Source of the DNA: Dendrobium chrysotoxum
Lineage: Eukaryota; Streptophyta; Magnoliopsida; Asparagales; Orchidaceae
Reading direction: 5' to 3'
Assembly (NCBI GenBank): GCA_019925795.1
Contig: CM034304.1
Span: forward strand, 3,907,471 to 3,971,470
Length of the DNA: 64,000 nucleotides
This document shows positions 1-11,800 of the stretch, piece after piece. Both the position numbers and the translations under genes were made by a program. The first letter of the stretch is position 1. Every line of letters begins with the position of its first letter. The notes beneath the pieces are model-generated. The model saw nothing but the letters and a program-made list of their open reading frames with translations, made no database searches and was not told the DNA's origin.

Positions 1-1079
1 AAAGCATACACCAAGGTACATCCTCTTGCAAATGTCTAGTGAGAACATCGATGACTAAAGCAAAAAGATATGGGCTTAAGGCTGATCCTTGGTGTAATCC
101 AACCGAAATAGGAAAATACTTGGTCAAACCACCTTGTGTTTGAACACAAGTAATAGCTCCTGCATACATATCTTTAATGATTTGAATATAAGCGTTATTA
201 ACTTCTTTCTTTTCAAGAACTTTCCATAGCACTTCTCTTGGAACTTTATCATATGCTTTTTCTAAATCAATAAATATCATATGTAAATCCTCCTTATTCT
301 CTCTATATTTCTCCATCAAACCTCTTAATAAATGTATGGCTTCCATAGTAGACCTACCCGGCATAAATCCAAATTGATTTTGAGAAACATTAGTATCACG
401 CCGCAACCTATGCTCCATAACTCGTTCCCATAGTTTTAAGGTATGACACATTAACTTAATTCCTCTATAATTCGCACAATCTTGTGCATCACCTTTATTC
501 TTAAAAATAGGGATTAACACACTCATTCTCCACTCATCTGGCATCTTTTTAGTCTTCAAAACAGTATTAAAAAGTTTAGTAAGCCAAGAAATTCCTTCAT
601 CTCCTAAGCATTTCCACACCTCTATTGGAATATCATCAGGTCCAACAGCTTTTCCACCCTTCATTTTCTTTAAAGCCTCTCTAACTTCGGTTTTACTAAT
701 ACGCCGATAAAAACAGAAATCTTTATTTTCATTTAAGGTGCTAAGGTCACTACAGTCAATTTTATTTTCACATTCTTCATTAAAAAGTTTAGCAAAATAT
801 CTCATCCACCTTTGTTGAATATCATCTTCTAAAAAAAGTACTTTTTGATCTTCATCCTTAATACACTTCACTTGAACTAAATCCTTACTACTCCTATCTC
901 TTTGTTTGGCTAGCTTATACATATATCTTTCTCCCTCCTTAGTATCTAATCTATTATATAAATCACTAAAAGCTAAACTCTTTGCATCACATATTGCTTT
1001 CTTAGATTCCTTACATGCCTCTTTATATAATTTTCAATTATCAGAATTTTTACAATTAAACCAATTTTTATTCCTAAAT
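1..1079 (-). pseudogene. RTE-type LINE reverse transcriptase, partial
   Basis: The minus strand reads as a reverse transcriptase of a non-LTR retrotransposon, open from the window edge to a TGA at 1034-1036. Visible signatures, N to C: GPDDIP, NYRGIKL (about 461-482), QFGFMPGRST, FIDLEKAYDKVPR (about 241-280, holding the first catalytic Asp) and GLHQGSALSPYLFAL (about 55-97). This combination, especially GLHQGSALSP, is typical of plant RTE-clade LINEs rather than the L1 clade. The xADD catalytic box would lie just outside the window. The frame continues in a recognisable way for about 15 codons upstream of the TGA, so that stop is a nonsense mutation inside the old coding sequence. Homology fades into AT-rich DNA near 1080, which suggests 5' truncation. 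The role in life would be target-primed reverse transcription; this copy looks dead. Confidence 0.9.
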
Positions 1080-2100
1080 TTATAAAACATAATTTTACTA
1101 AATTAATTTCAAAATCAGATTAATTTTTTTTTATAAATTTATTTACTTTTTTTTATTTTTAATAAATATTTTCTATTTTAAATACTTTCCTTAATTATTA
1201 ATTACTTAATTTACTTAATTAATAATTAATTGATTTAAAATTTAATTATTTTCCAAATTTGTAAAGAATCTCTTATTCTAATTATGTTAATATATCAGAG
1301 ATTTTATTTATTTATTTGTTTATTTACTCTTTTAAATTTAATAAATATACATTATTTTAAATACTTTCCTTAATTACTTAAATTATTTAATTAATAATTA
1401 ATTAATTTAAAATTTAAATATTTTTTAAATTTATAATAAATAATTTATTAAATAATTTTCAAAATTAGATAATTATTTTATTTATTTATTTATTTTTATT
1501 AATAAATATTTTTTTCCATTTTAGATTATTATAATTAATTAAATAGTTAGATTATTTAATTAATAATTAATTAATTTAAAATTCATTTATTTTTCAAAAC
1601 TTATGAAAATTATTTTTATTAAATTACTTTAAATTCGAGAAACTTTAATACTTAATTTAATTTAATTTAATAATTATTTTTAAATATTAATTATTTTGAA
1701 ATTATTTAAAAATCCTTTTTAATACATTAAAACTTCAAAAATTCATAACTAATTCATTTTAAATCGGATTTTTGTGTATAATACCTTAAATTTTTTAAAA
1801 AAATATGAAATGTTTTTTAAAATTATTTTCTGGATTCAATTCTGTATTGTTTGGATTATTTTATGTGCTACCTAATTACTTAATTATTTGATTATTATTT
1901 GATTACTTTAAAATTAAAAATTAATTTTAAATATGAAAATATTTTGAAACCCCTTGGTGGTGGCCAATGGATCTCCTAGGGATATAACATGAAATCATTT
2001 TCAAACTATCTTATTTTAAAAATTATATATTTGTGTACTTAATACGTATATGTATTTTAAACATTTTTAAAACTACATATATTATTAAATCCTTAATCTT
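1080..2100. other. AT-rich non-coding spacer
   Basis: Very AT-rich DNA dominated by runs of T, A and the words TTAATTAAT and TTTATTTATT, with no open frame or RNA gene that I can support. It directly abuts the truncated 5' end of the LINE fragment. Motifs of the form AAAATTCATAAC (for example near 1739) recur here and in the blocks at 2.9-3.4 kb and 17.4 kb, and are common in LTR-retrotransposon non-coding DNA. Confidence 0.6.
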
Positions 2101-2932
2101 GGGAGATCCACTTGGTGAAATCTTAAACCTAGGTTATGTATGTGAAGAGCAATTCATGTGGGAGAAGGATTAGTGGGTGATTGTGTCCCAATCATTCACT
2201 AATCACTTCATTAGGTTTCTTTACTTAGTGTTTTTGTAGTCCTTGCATGTGCAGGTTGCACAAGCACTTAGCCTAGACTCTCTTAGATCTAAGGACTTGA
2301 TTGGTGTGTTTATATTTGCTGCATTTACCCTCTTTATGTTATGCCTAAGGGTTAGCTAACTCACTTTATTCCTGCTTAGTGTAGTGACACACTAAGGATA
2401 ATAATTAAAGATTGTCTAGCAAACTTAGAATATTTCTAGGAGCTAGGATAGATCCCGGATTGCTATGAAACTTTAAACACTAGTGCTTAGTGACATCTGA
2501 AACCCTCTAGAATTTTCTAAGAATTTTCTGGACTCTTTAAAACACTTAATTGGCAAACCCTAATTTACCCGTTAATTAAGCCTTAGAAACTTCAAAAAAA
2601 TATAATAAATCCATTTTAAATCAGAAAAATACCCATAATACCTCAAACTCTCTAGAATTCAGTCCCCAACCTTAAATAATTAGGGCCCCCTTAATTGGAC
2701 CTTAATCTGGACTTTAATTCAACCTTAATCAAAAATCACCTTTTTACCTTAATTAAATCATTAAAAATTATTAAAAATCCCAAAATTTTCCCAAACACTC
2801 AGGAACACCTTCTTAGGTCATTTCTGACCTTTGGGGGTGATTACAATCAGTTTGGAGCTGATTTGGGCCAAAACCCCCAAAGTACCCCTAATTAGGCAAT
2901 TCCGATAATACATTTAATTGCCCCAACTTCTA

Positions 2933-3410
2933 AAAATCGTAACTAATTACAGAAAACTCAAAAATGGGCAAACTAAAAGGTACCTAACTCTAATTAAGGT
3001 CTAGTTTTTTTTAAAAATATTAGGTGTCCAGAAATCAACCTAAAATAAAAAGTCAACTCTTTGGTCAACCGTAGCCTATAGTCTAGGGCCCGAAACTTCT
3101 AAAATTCATAACTTTGCGTAGGAAACTCCAAATCCAGCAAACTTAAAGGCACTCAACGCACATTAGGGTCTAGTATTTATTAAAAATATTAAAATTCCAG
3201 AAATCAACTTAAATAAAAAAAGTCAACAATCCGGTCAAACTTAGTTCAAAACGAGACCAAAACTTCAGAAATTCATAACTTTGGATAGAAGAATCCAAAT
3301 CGGGCATACTAACTGTCTAACTGATCATCTTGAGGCCTAGTATTTTATAGAAATATTAGATGGTCATAAATACCCTTTAATCAAAAAGTCAATTTTGGAC
3401 CCCCTTTTGC
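2933..3410. repeat. Degenerate ~167-bp tandem triplication
   Basis: Three diverged copies begin near 2933, 3100 and 3266. Each starts with an AATTCATAACT-like phrase, followed by a GGCAAACTAA-like phrase, a GGTCTAGTATTT-like phrase and an AAAAGTCAAC-like phrase in the same order. The spacing is about 166-167 bp. Copies differ by many substitutions and small indels, so the event is old. This internal structure is common in the non-coding parts of plant LTR elements. Confidence 0.65.
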
Positions 3411-3943
3411 TTAGTGTATAGGTGGTCCCCGAACCCCCTAAAACTCACTAATGCAATTTAAACTTTAAATATTATTACCCTAAGCATTAAAACTAACCTA
3501 CATACCAAATTAAATAAAATGGATCTTAATTCGCTAATATTTATATTTTAATTAAAATTTCCTTTTAGACCTACAACCAACCTGGACAGTAGGCAATTGT
3601 AACTAACTACCCAGCTTAGGATCTACCTCAGCTACACAGCTTTTCACACACATCTAGATGGTTTGTTAGGGCACCACTTCTAGACCTAGGCTAGGCCGGT
3701 GTTTACCTTTCTGTTGTGTGCTGAGATTTCTGAGATTTCACTGTATGTTGTGATTGAGATGATGTTGGTGTGTTTGTTTACTTTTACTGCACTCTGGGAA
3801 TTGATGTGATTGCACGATAGACTACCCATAGGTTAGGATCGATCTTGATACTAATGATACTTTCTGCAGGTGGGCATGCTCATGCCATGCTAAAATAAAG
3901 GGGGGCAAAATTCATGATTTAAATACTAACATTGTTTCATGCA

Positions 3944-4055
3944 GATGCTCCAGAAATTGCTCAGCCCCCCTAAATAAATGAGGGCTAATTAAAATCATCA
4001 TTATAAATTGCTACAGGTGCTCCAGAGCTTGCTTAGCCCTCAAATAATTAAGAGC
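3944..4055. repeat. ~71-bp imperfect duplication
   Basis: The phrase GATGCTCCAGAAATTGCTCA near 3945 recurs as GGTGCTCCAGAGCTTGCTTA near 4016. Both are followed by AGCCC and a CTAAATAA- or CAAATAATT-like stretch. Two copies only, with no coding sense. Confidence 0.6.
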
Positions 4056-4321
4056 ATGGCCAAGTGTGGCTGTGATGAGTACTTTTATTTTTATATAAAT
4101 TTCTTGGGATGATTTTCATTAGGATAACCTTGCAAGAGAGTCTAGATTTACTGCTTTCATTTAATGTAACTATTTGTAATATTGGTTGAGAGTTGTGAAA
4201 GTCTATTTTGAGTGGGGATGCTGAAACCCAAAGGTTGGATGCCCAAAGATAAAAGGACACCCAATATGAGGATAGTCCTTTTCTATTTGGGAATCCAAAT
4301 TTGGATTATTCTACTACCCGA

Positions 4322-4395
4322 GGAGTCCAAGGAAGCTGAGGTCCAAGGAGTCCAAGGAAGCTCAGATCCAAGGAGTCTAAGAAAGAGAAGATCAA
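4322..4395. repeat. 25-bp tandem repeat, about 3 copies
   Basis: Copies start at 4322, 4347 and 4372, each beginning GGAGTCCAAGGAAGCT or a close variant. The third copy is more diverged. It produces a low-complexity charged peptide in one plus frame, which I do not regard as a gene. Confidence 0.8.
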
Positions 4396-5843
4396 GAAGA
4401 TGAAGACCAAGTGTATCCCACTCAAAATAACTTGCGTCAGTCTTAGGATTAGAAATCTGAGTTGTTGGCAGTGGTGCCCGGCCACTTTAATTTTCTGCAG
4501 ACCTTGGGTTGTAACTAAGGGCAGTTGGCCTATGGACATTTAATTGATTTGTTTAATTATGTATTATGCTTGATTTGATGATGATTGCGTATAGGTTGTA
4601 CGCTTTTCGTAGTTTATTGGCGATCTGCATGCCGCTTTTATTTTAGCCTGGATTTCGTTAGGCTCTCTAAGGACCAAAACCTTTTCTACTCGCAACTAAT
4701 ATTTAAAATTGTAAGTTTTAAGCAATTTAGAAACTTAACGACCTAGGGAATTGACGGAATCGTCCGGGGTCGCATGCATATTAATGTATTTCTCTTTCCT
4801 TCTATAAGACACTTTCTCGCCTGCGGGTAGAGTCCGGATAATCTGACCTATGAGGATGAGGTGCCGGACCTGGGGAAGCCCAGTCTAATTCTAAAAATTA
4901 TTTTATAAGCCTTTTTAAAGTTCTGTGCATACCTGATTTGGATACTTTAACCAGCATGCATTGTATTAGAAATCAACTAAATCAAAATTTTAATTGCATT
5001 AGTCATAGAAGCATTCACCCAACATCAGTCCGGGGCCAATTAGGAAATCCTCTAGACGTCGGCCCTACTTCCAAGAACTATAACCTACCCACCCATCTTT
5101 CATTAAATGACTGGACAATATGGTTTTGAAGCGACTAGGTGGTTAGCTGGCTCTCCAATCCAGATCGGGGTAAGTCCAGATTTTTGCATTGCATTAGTTA
5201 GGACACGGGTGTTAGTGTTACGTAGAACACTAAACCCATTAGATTTAGGATTCAAGGCTACTATTGTTTCATAGTACGCCTCATCAGTAGGTAGGTCTTC
5301 TGTCTTCCAGAGACCCTAAACCCTACATATCCGCATCACACGGATGACGCCACCTCCATCCTTCCCTCCTGCATGTTTTGAGTGCATGATTTATTTATTT
5401 TTCTCCAGTTTCTTCTCACTACCTTAGTCCCTCCGGATGCTGATGTGAGCCGTGCATGTTGACTAAGCCTAGTTGAACCTCTCTTTCCCTTCGAGTAGGA
5501 CTTCCTAGTCTTCCCCCTATGTGCCAATCCCAATTCAGAAAGTATAATATAGAATCCTTAATCGGGAGTATTCTCAGGCTCCGGCTTGAGATGTAATTAA
5601 CCACGGGGGCTTGCGCCCGTGGGAAACCGAATCCCACTCTCAAATAAACCCCATTCGAGCTAATATATCGGGTGGAGGAAACCCGTTACGATCAGATCAT
5701 ATATATTATTACCCATCGGGGTGTGCTGGTGAGAGCCGCTATCCTCAATGGTTAATCATATGTGTGATCGAATCTGCCCTTCCATTGGCCAGATAATGTC
5801 TCCCCTTGCGGGGCGATGGTGTTTGTGTCCTTTCGGAGGTCCA

Positions 5844-8800
5844 CAATCATTTGATGGGGCAGGAATATACCCATCACAGAAGATCAAAGCTAGGGGATCA
5901 TTTTATGGGATAGGAATATGCCCATCATAGTGGAACAAAAATAGGAGATCATATAATTGGGTAGGAATATGCCCATCACAGAGTATTGAAACTAGGAGTT
6001 CATATAATGGGGTGGGAATATGCCCATCAAAGTAGATCAAAACTAGGAGATCATATGATGCGGTAGGAATATGCCCATCATAGAGGATCAAAATTGGGAG
6101 ATTATTTGATGGGTAGGAATCTGCCCATCAAAGAGGATCGAAACTATAAGATTGTATAATGGGGTTTTAATATACCCATCATAAAGGATCAAAATTGGGA
6201 GATTGTGTGGTGGGGTAGAAATATGCCGAACATAGAGGATAAAGACTGGAAGATCATATGATGGGGCAAGAATATGCTCCCACAAAGGACTAAAATTTGG
6301 AAATCATTTGAAGGGGTCAAAATATAAAAATCACGGAGGATCAAAATTGGGAGATCATATGATGGGGCAGGAATAGGCCCATCACAGAGGAACATTACTG
6401 GAAAATCTTGAGATTGGTTAGAAATTTGCCCTTTATAGAGGATCGAAATAAGGAGATCATATGATGGGGTAGAAATATGCCCATCATAGAAGATCAAAAT
6501 TAAGAGATCATATGATGGAGTTGGAAAATGCCTAAAATAAAGGATCAAAACTGGGAGATCGTGTGAGGGTTGCAATATGCCCATCACAGAGGATCATGAC
6601 TTGAAGATCATATAATGGGGTAGGAATATGCCCATCACTGAGGATAAAAATTGGGAGATCATGTGATGGGGTAGGAATATACCCATCATAGAGGATTAAG
6701 ACTTAGAGATCGCATGACGGGGTAAGAATATGCCCATTATAGAGGAACAAAAATAGGAGATCGTAAGATGGGGTAGGAATATGCCTATCGCAGAGGATCA
6801 AAACTTGGAGATTAATGGATGGGGTAGGAAATATACACATCACAGAGGATCAAAACTAGGAGATCATATGATAGGGTAGGAATATGCCCATAATAGAGGA
6901 TCGAAATTGGGAGATCATATGATGGTGTAGGAATATGCCCATCAAAGAGGATTAAAATTAGGAGATTATATGATTGTGTTGAAATATGCCCATCATAAAG
7001 GATCCAAACTGATAGATTATATGATGGGGAAGGAATAGGCCAATCATGGAGGATCAAAACTTGGAGATCATATACTTGGGGAGGAATATGCATATCATGG
7101 AGGATTGAAATTGGAAAATCATATGATGAGGTAGGAATATACTCATCACAGAGGATCAAATTGGGAGATCGTATGATGGGGTAGGATTATGCCCATGAAA
7201 GAGGATCCGAACTAGGAGAACATACGATGGGGTAAGAATATAACAATCATAGACGATCGAAACTGGGAGATCGTGTGATGGGGGTAGAAATATGCCATCG
7301 CAGAGGATCAAAACATATAGATAGTATGATGGGGTGGTAATATGCCCCCCATAGAGGATCAAGATTGGGAGATCTTATGATGGGGTAGGAATATGCCAAT
7401 TAAAGAGGATCAAAATTGGGAGATTATATGATGGGGTAGGAACATGTTTATCATAGAGGATCAAAACTTGGAGATCAAATGCTGGAGTATAAATATGCCC
7501 ATCACAAATGATCCAACCTGTATATCATATGATGGGGTAGGAATATGCCCATCACAGAGTATCAAAATTGAGAGATCATATGATGATGTAGGAATATGCC
7601 CCTCACAGAGGATCAAAACTGAGAGATCATATGATGGGGTAGGAATATGCCTATCTCAGAGGATCAGAATTAGGAGATCATATAATGGGGTGGGAATACG
7701 CCCATCATAAAGGATCAAAACTGGGAGATCATTTGATGGGGTAGGAATATATCCATCATAGAGGATTGAAATTGGGAGATTATATGATTGGGTGGGAATA
7801 GGCTTATCATAGCGGATCAGAACTTGGAGATCACGTGATGGGGTAGGAATATCAACATCACAGAGGATGAAGACTAGAAGATTATATGATAGGGTAAGAA
7901 AATGGCCATCATAGAGGATGAAATTGAGACATCGTATGATAGTGAAGGAATATACCCATCATAGAGGATCAAAATTAGGAGATCGTATGATGGGGCAGGA
8001 ATATGCCTATCATAGAGAAATAAAATTGGGAGATCTTATTATGGGGTAAGAATATGCCCATTATAGTGGATCAAAATTGGGAGATTGTATGATGGGGTAG
8101 GTATATGCCCATTACATTGGATCGAAACTTGGAGATCATATGATGGGGTAGAAATATGCCCATCATAAAGGATCAAATCTGGAAGATCATATGATGGGGT
8201 AGGAATATGCCCATCAAAAATGATCAAAACTAGGAGATCATATAATGTGATAAGAATATGCTCGTCATAGAAGATCGAAATTGGGATATTATATTATGGG
8301 GTTGGAATATGCCCATCACATTAGAACGAAGCTAGGAGATCATATGATGGGGTAGAAATATGCCCATTATAGAGGATCAAAATTGGGAGATCATATGATA
8401 GTGTAGGAACATGCCCATCAAAGAGGATCAAAACTAGGAGATTGTATAATGTGGTGGGAATATGCCTATTACAAATTATCAAAACTGGTAGATCATAAAG
8501 TGGGATAGGAATATACCCATCATAGAGGATCAAAATTGAGAGATCATATGATGGGGTTGGAATATGCCCATCATAGAGGTTCAAAACTGGGATATCATAT
8601 GATGGGGTTGGAATATACTCATCATAGAGGATCAAAACTAGGAGATCATATAGTGGGGTAGAAATATTCTAATCATAGAGGATCAAAATTGGGAGATCGT
8701 GTGATGGGCTAAGAATATGCCCATCAAACAGCATAAAAACTAATAGATCTATGATGGGGCCAAAATATACGTATCACAGAGGAGTGAAACTAAGAGATCA

Positions 8801-11800
8801 TATGATGGGGAAGGAATATGCCAATAATAGATGAATAGAACTGGGAGATCACATGATGGGGTGGGAATTTGCCCATCATAGAGAATAGAGACTTTGAGAT
8901 CTTATAATGGGTTAGGAATTTTCCCATTACAGAGAATCAAAGTTGGGAGATCTTGTGAAGGGGTAGGAATATGTCCTTCATATAAGATCAAATCTAGTAG
9001 ATCGTTTGATGGTGTAGGAATATGCTTGTCATAACGGAACAAAAATGGGAGATCGTTTAATTGGGAAGGAATATGCCCATCATAGAGGATTGAAATAAGG
9101 AGATTATATGATGGGGTAGGAATATATTAAAAAAATTAAGAGATTATATGATGGAATAGGAATATACCCATCATAGGGGATCAAAACTAGGAGATCAACG
9201 GATGCTGTATGAAATATGCACATCACAAAGGATCGAAACTATGAGATATGATGGGGAAGGAATAGGCCAATCATAGGGGATCAAAATAGGGAGATCATAT
9301 GATGGGGTAGGAATATGCCTATTATGGAGGATTGAAATTGGGATATCATATAATGAGGTTAGAATATGCTCATTATAGAGGATTAAAACTGGGAGATCCT
9401 TTGATGGGGTAGGAATATGCCCATCCAAGGGGATCAAAATTGGGAGATCATATGATGGGGTAGGAATATAACCATCATAGATGACCAAAACTGGGAGATC
9501 GTGCAATGGAGTAGAAATATACTCATCACAAAGTATTAAAACTAGGAGATAATATGATGGGGTGGCAATATGCCCACCATAAAGGATGGGGACTAGGAGA
9601 TCTTATGATGGGGTAGGAATATACCCATCATAGAGGATCAAAATTCAGAGATTATATGATGGGGTAGGACCATATCTATCACCGAGGATCAAAATTGGGA
9701 GATCAAATGATGGGGTATGAATATGCCCATCACAAAGGATCCATCTTTGTATATCATATGATGGGGTAAGAATTTGCCCGTCACAAAGTGTTAAGACTGA
9801 GATATCATATGATGATTTAGGAATATGCCCCTCAGAGAGGATCAAAATTGGGAGATCAGATGATGTGGTAGGAATAGGCCTATCATAGAGGATCAGAATT
9901 AGGAGATCATATGATGGGGTGCGATTAAGCCCATCTTAAAGGATCAAAATTGCGAGATCGTATGATGGGGTAGGAATATACCTAACATAGAGGATCAAAA
10001 ATGGGAGATCATAAGATTGGGTGGGAATATGCTTATCATAGAGGAACAAAACTTGAAGATCATGTGATGGGATATGAATATCAACATCATAGAGGATCAA
10101 AACTGGAAGCTCATCTGATAGGGAAAGAATATGGCAATCACAGAGGATCGAAATTGGGAGATCGTATGATGGGATAGGAATATACCCATCATAGAGGATT
10201 AAAACTGGGAGATCGTATGATGGGCTAGAAATATGCCCATCATAGTGGAATAAAATTGGGAGATCATATGATAGGGTAAGAAGATGCCCATTACAGAGGA
10301 TCAAAACTGGGTGATTATATGATGGGGTAGGAATATGCCCATCCCATTGGATCAAAACTAGGAGATCATATGATGGGGTAAAAATATGCCCATCACAAAG
10401 GATCTAATCTGGGAGATCATATGATGGGGTAGGAATATGCCCATCAAAGATGATCAAAATTAGGAGATCATATGATGTGGTAAGAATATGCCCATCACAG
10501 AGGATCAAAATTGGAAGATTGTATTATGGGGTTGGACTATGCCCATCACGTTAGATCAAAATAAGGATATCAAATAATGGGGTAGGAATATGCCCATTAT
10601 AGAGGATCAAAACTAGGAGATCTTATGATAGGGTTGGAATATGCCCATCAATGAGGATCAAAGTTTGGTGATCGTATGATGTGGTGGGAATATGCCTATT
10701 ACAAAGGATCCAAACTTGTAGATCATATATAATGGGATAGGAATATGCCCATCACAGAGGATCAAAATTGAGAGATCATATGATGGGGTAGGTATATGCC
10801 CATCATAGAGGATCAAAACTGGGAGATCATATGATGGGGTGGGAATGTACCCATCATGTAGGATCGAAACTAGGAGATCATTTGGTGGTGTAGGAATATT
10901 CTTATCATAGAGGATCAAAATTGAGAAATCATGTGATGGATAAGAATGTGCCCCTCGCAAAGCATAAAAACTGGCAGATCTATGATGGGGTAGGAATATA
11001 CCCTTCATAGAGGAGTGAAACTAGGAGATCAAATTATGGGGTAGGAATATGCCCATCACAGAGGATTACAACTGGGAGATCATATGATGGGGTGGGAATA
11101 TGTCCATCATAGAGAATCGAGATTTAGAGATCTTATGATGGGCTAGGAATTTGCTCATTACAGAGGATCAAAATTGGGAGATCTTATGAAGGGGTAGGAA
11201 TATGTCCTTCATATAAGACCAAAATTAGGAGATCATATGATGGTGTAGGAATATGCCCATCATAAAGGAACAAAAATTAGAGATCGTATAATTGGGAAGG
11301 AATATGCCTTTCACAGAGGATTGAAATAAGAAGATTATATGATGGGGTAGGAATTTACCAATCACAAAGAAAAAAAATTAGGAGATCATATGATGGGGTA
11401 GGAATATGCCCATCATAGGGGATCAAAACTAGGAGATCAACAGATGCGGTTGGAAATATGCACATCGCAATGGGTCGAAACTAGGAGAAATGATAGGGAA
11501 GGAATAGGCCAATCTTAGTGGATCAAAATTGGGAGATCATATGATGGGGCAGGAATATGCCTGTCATGGAGGATTAAAGTTGGGAGATTATATAATTAGG
11601 TAGGAATATGCTCATCATAGATGATTAAAACTGGGAGATCATTTGATGGGGTTGGAATATGCCTATTAAAGGGGATCAAAATTGGGAGATCGTATGATAG
11701 GGTAGGAATATAACCATCATAGATGATCAAAACTGGGAGATCATGCAATGGAGTAGAAATATACTCATCACAAAGGATCAAAACTAGGAGATAATATGAT

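Larger units (their letters stand above)
2101..5843. other. Non-coding block, probably decayed LTR-retrotransposon
   Basis: No credible gene. Short open frames here lack codon structure or domain signatures. The block contains three local repeat structures, listed separately, plus phrases resembling LTR or UTR sequence of plant retrotransposons. No TG...CA ends, primer-binding site or polypurine tract could be paired with confidence. From about 5590 onward the composition becomes more GC-rich: a 7-bp inverted repeat CCACGGG/CCCGTGG lies at about 5601-5622. The sequence then grades into the first recognisable minisatellite unit at about 5844. Confidence 0.45.

Noticed and set aside
4048..5930. 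Several 60-77-codon frames between 4.0 and 5.9 kb
   Set aside because: They overlap on both strands, have no domain signature, and include low-complexity repeats. There is no support for a gene.
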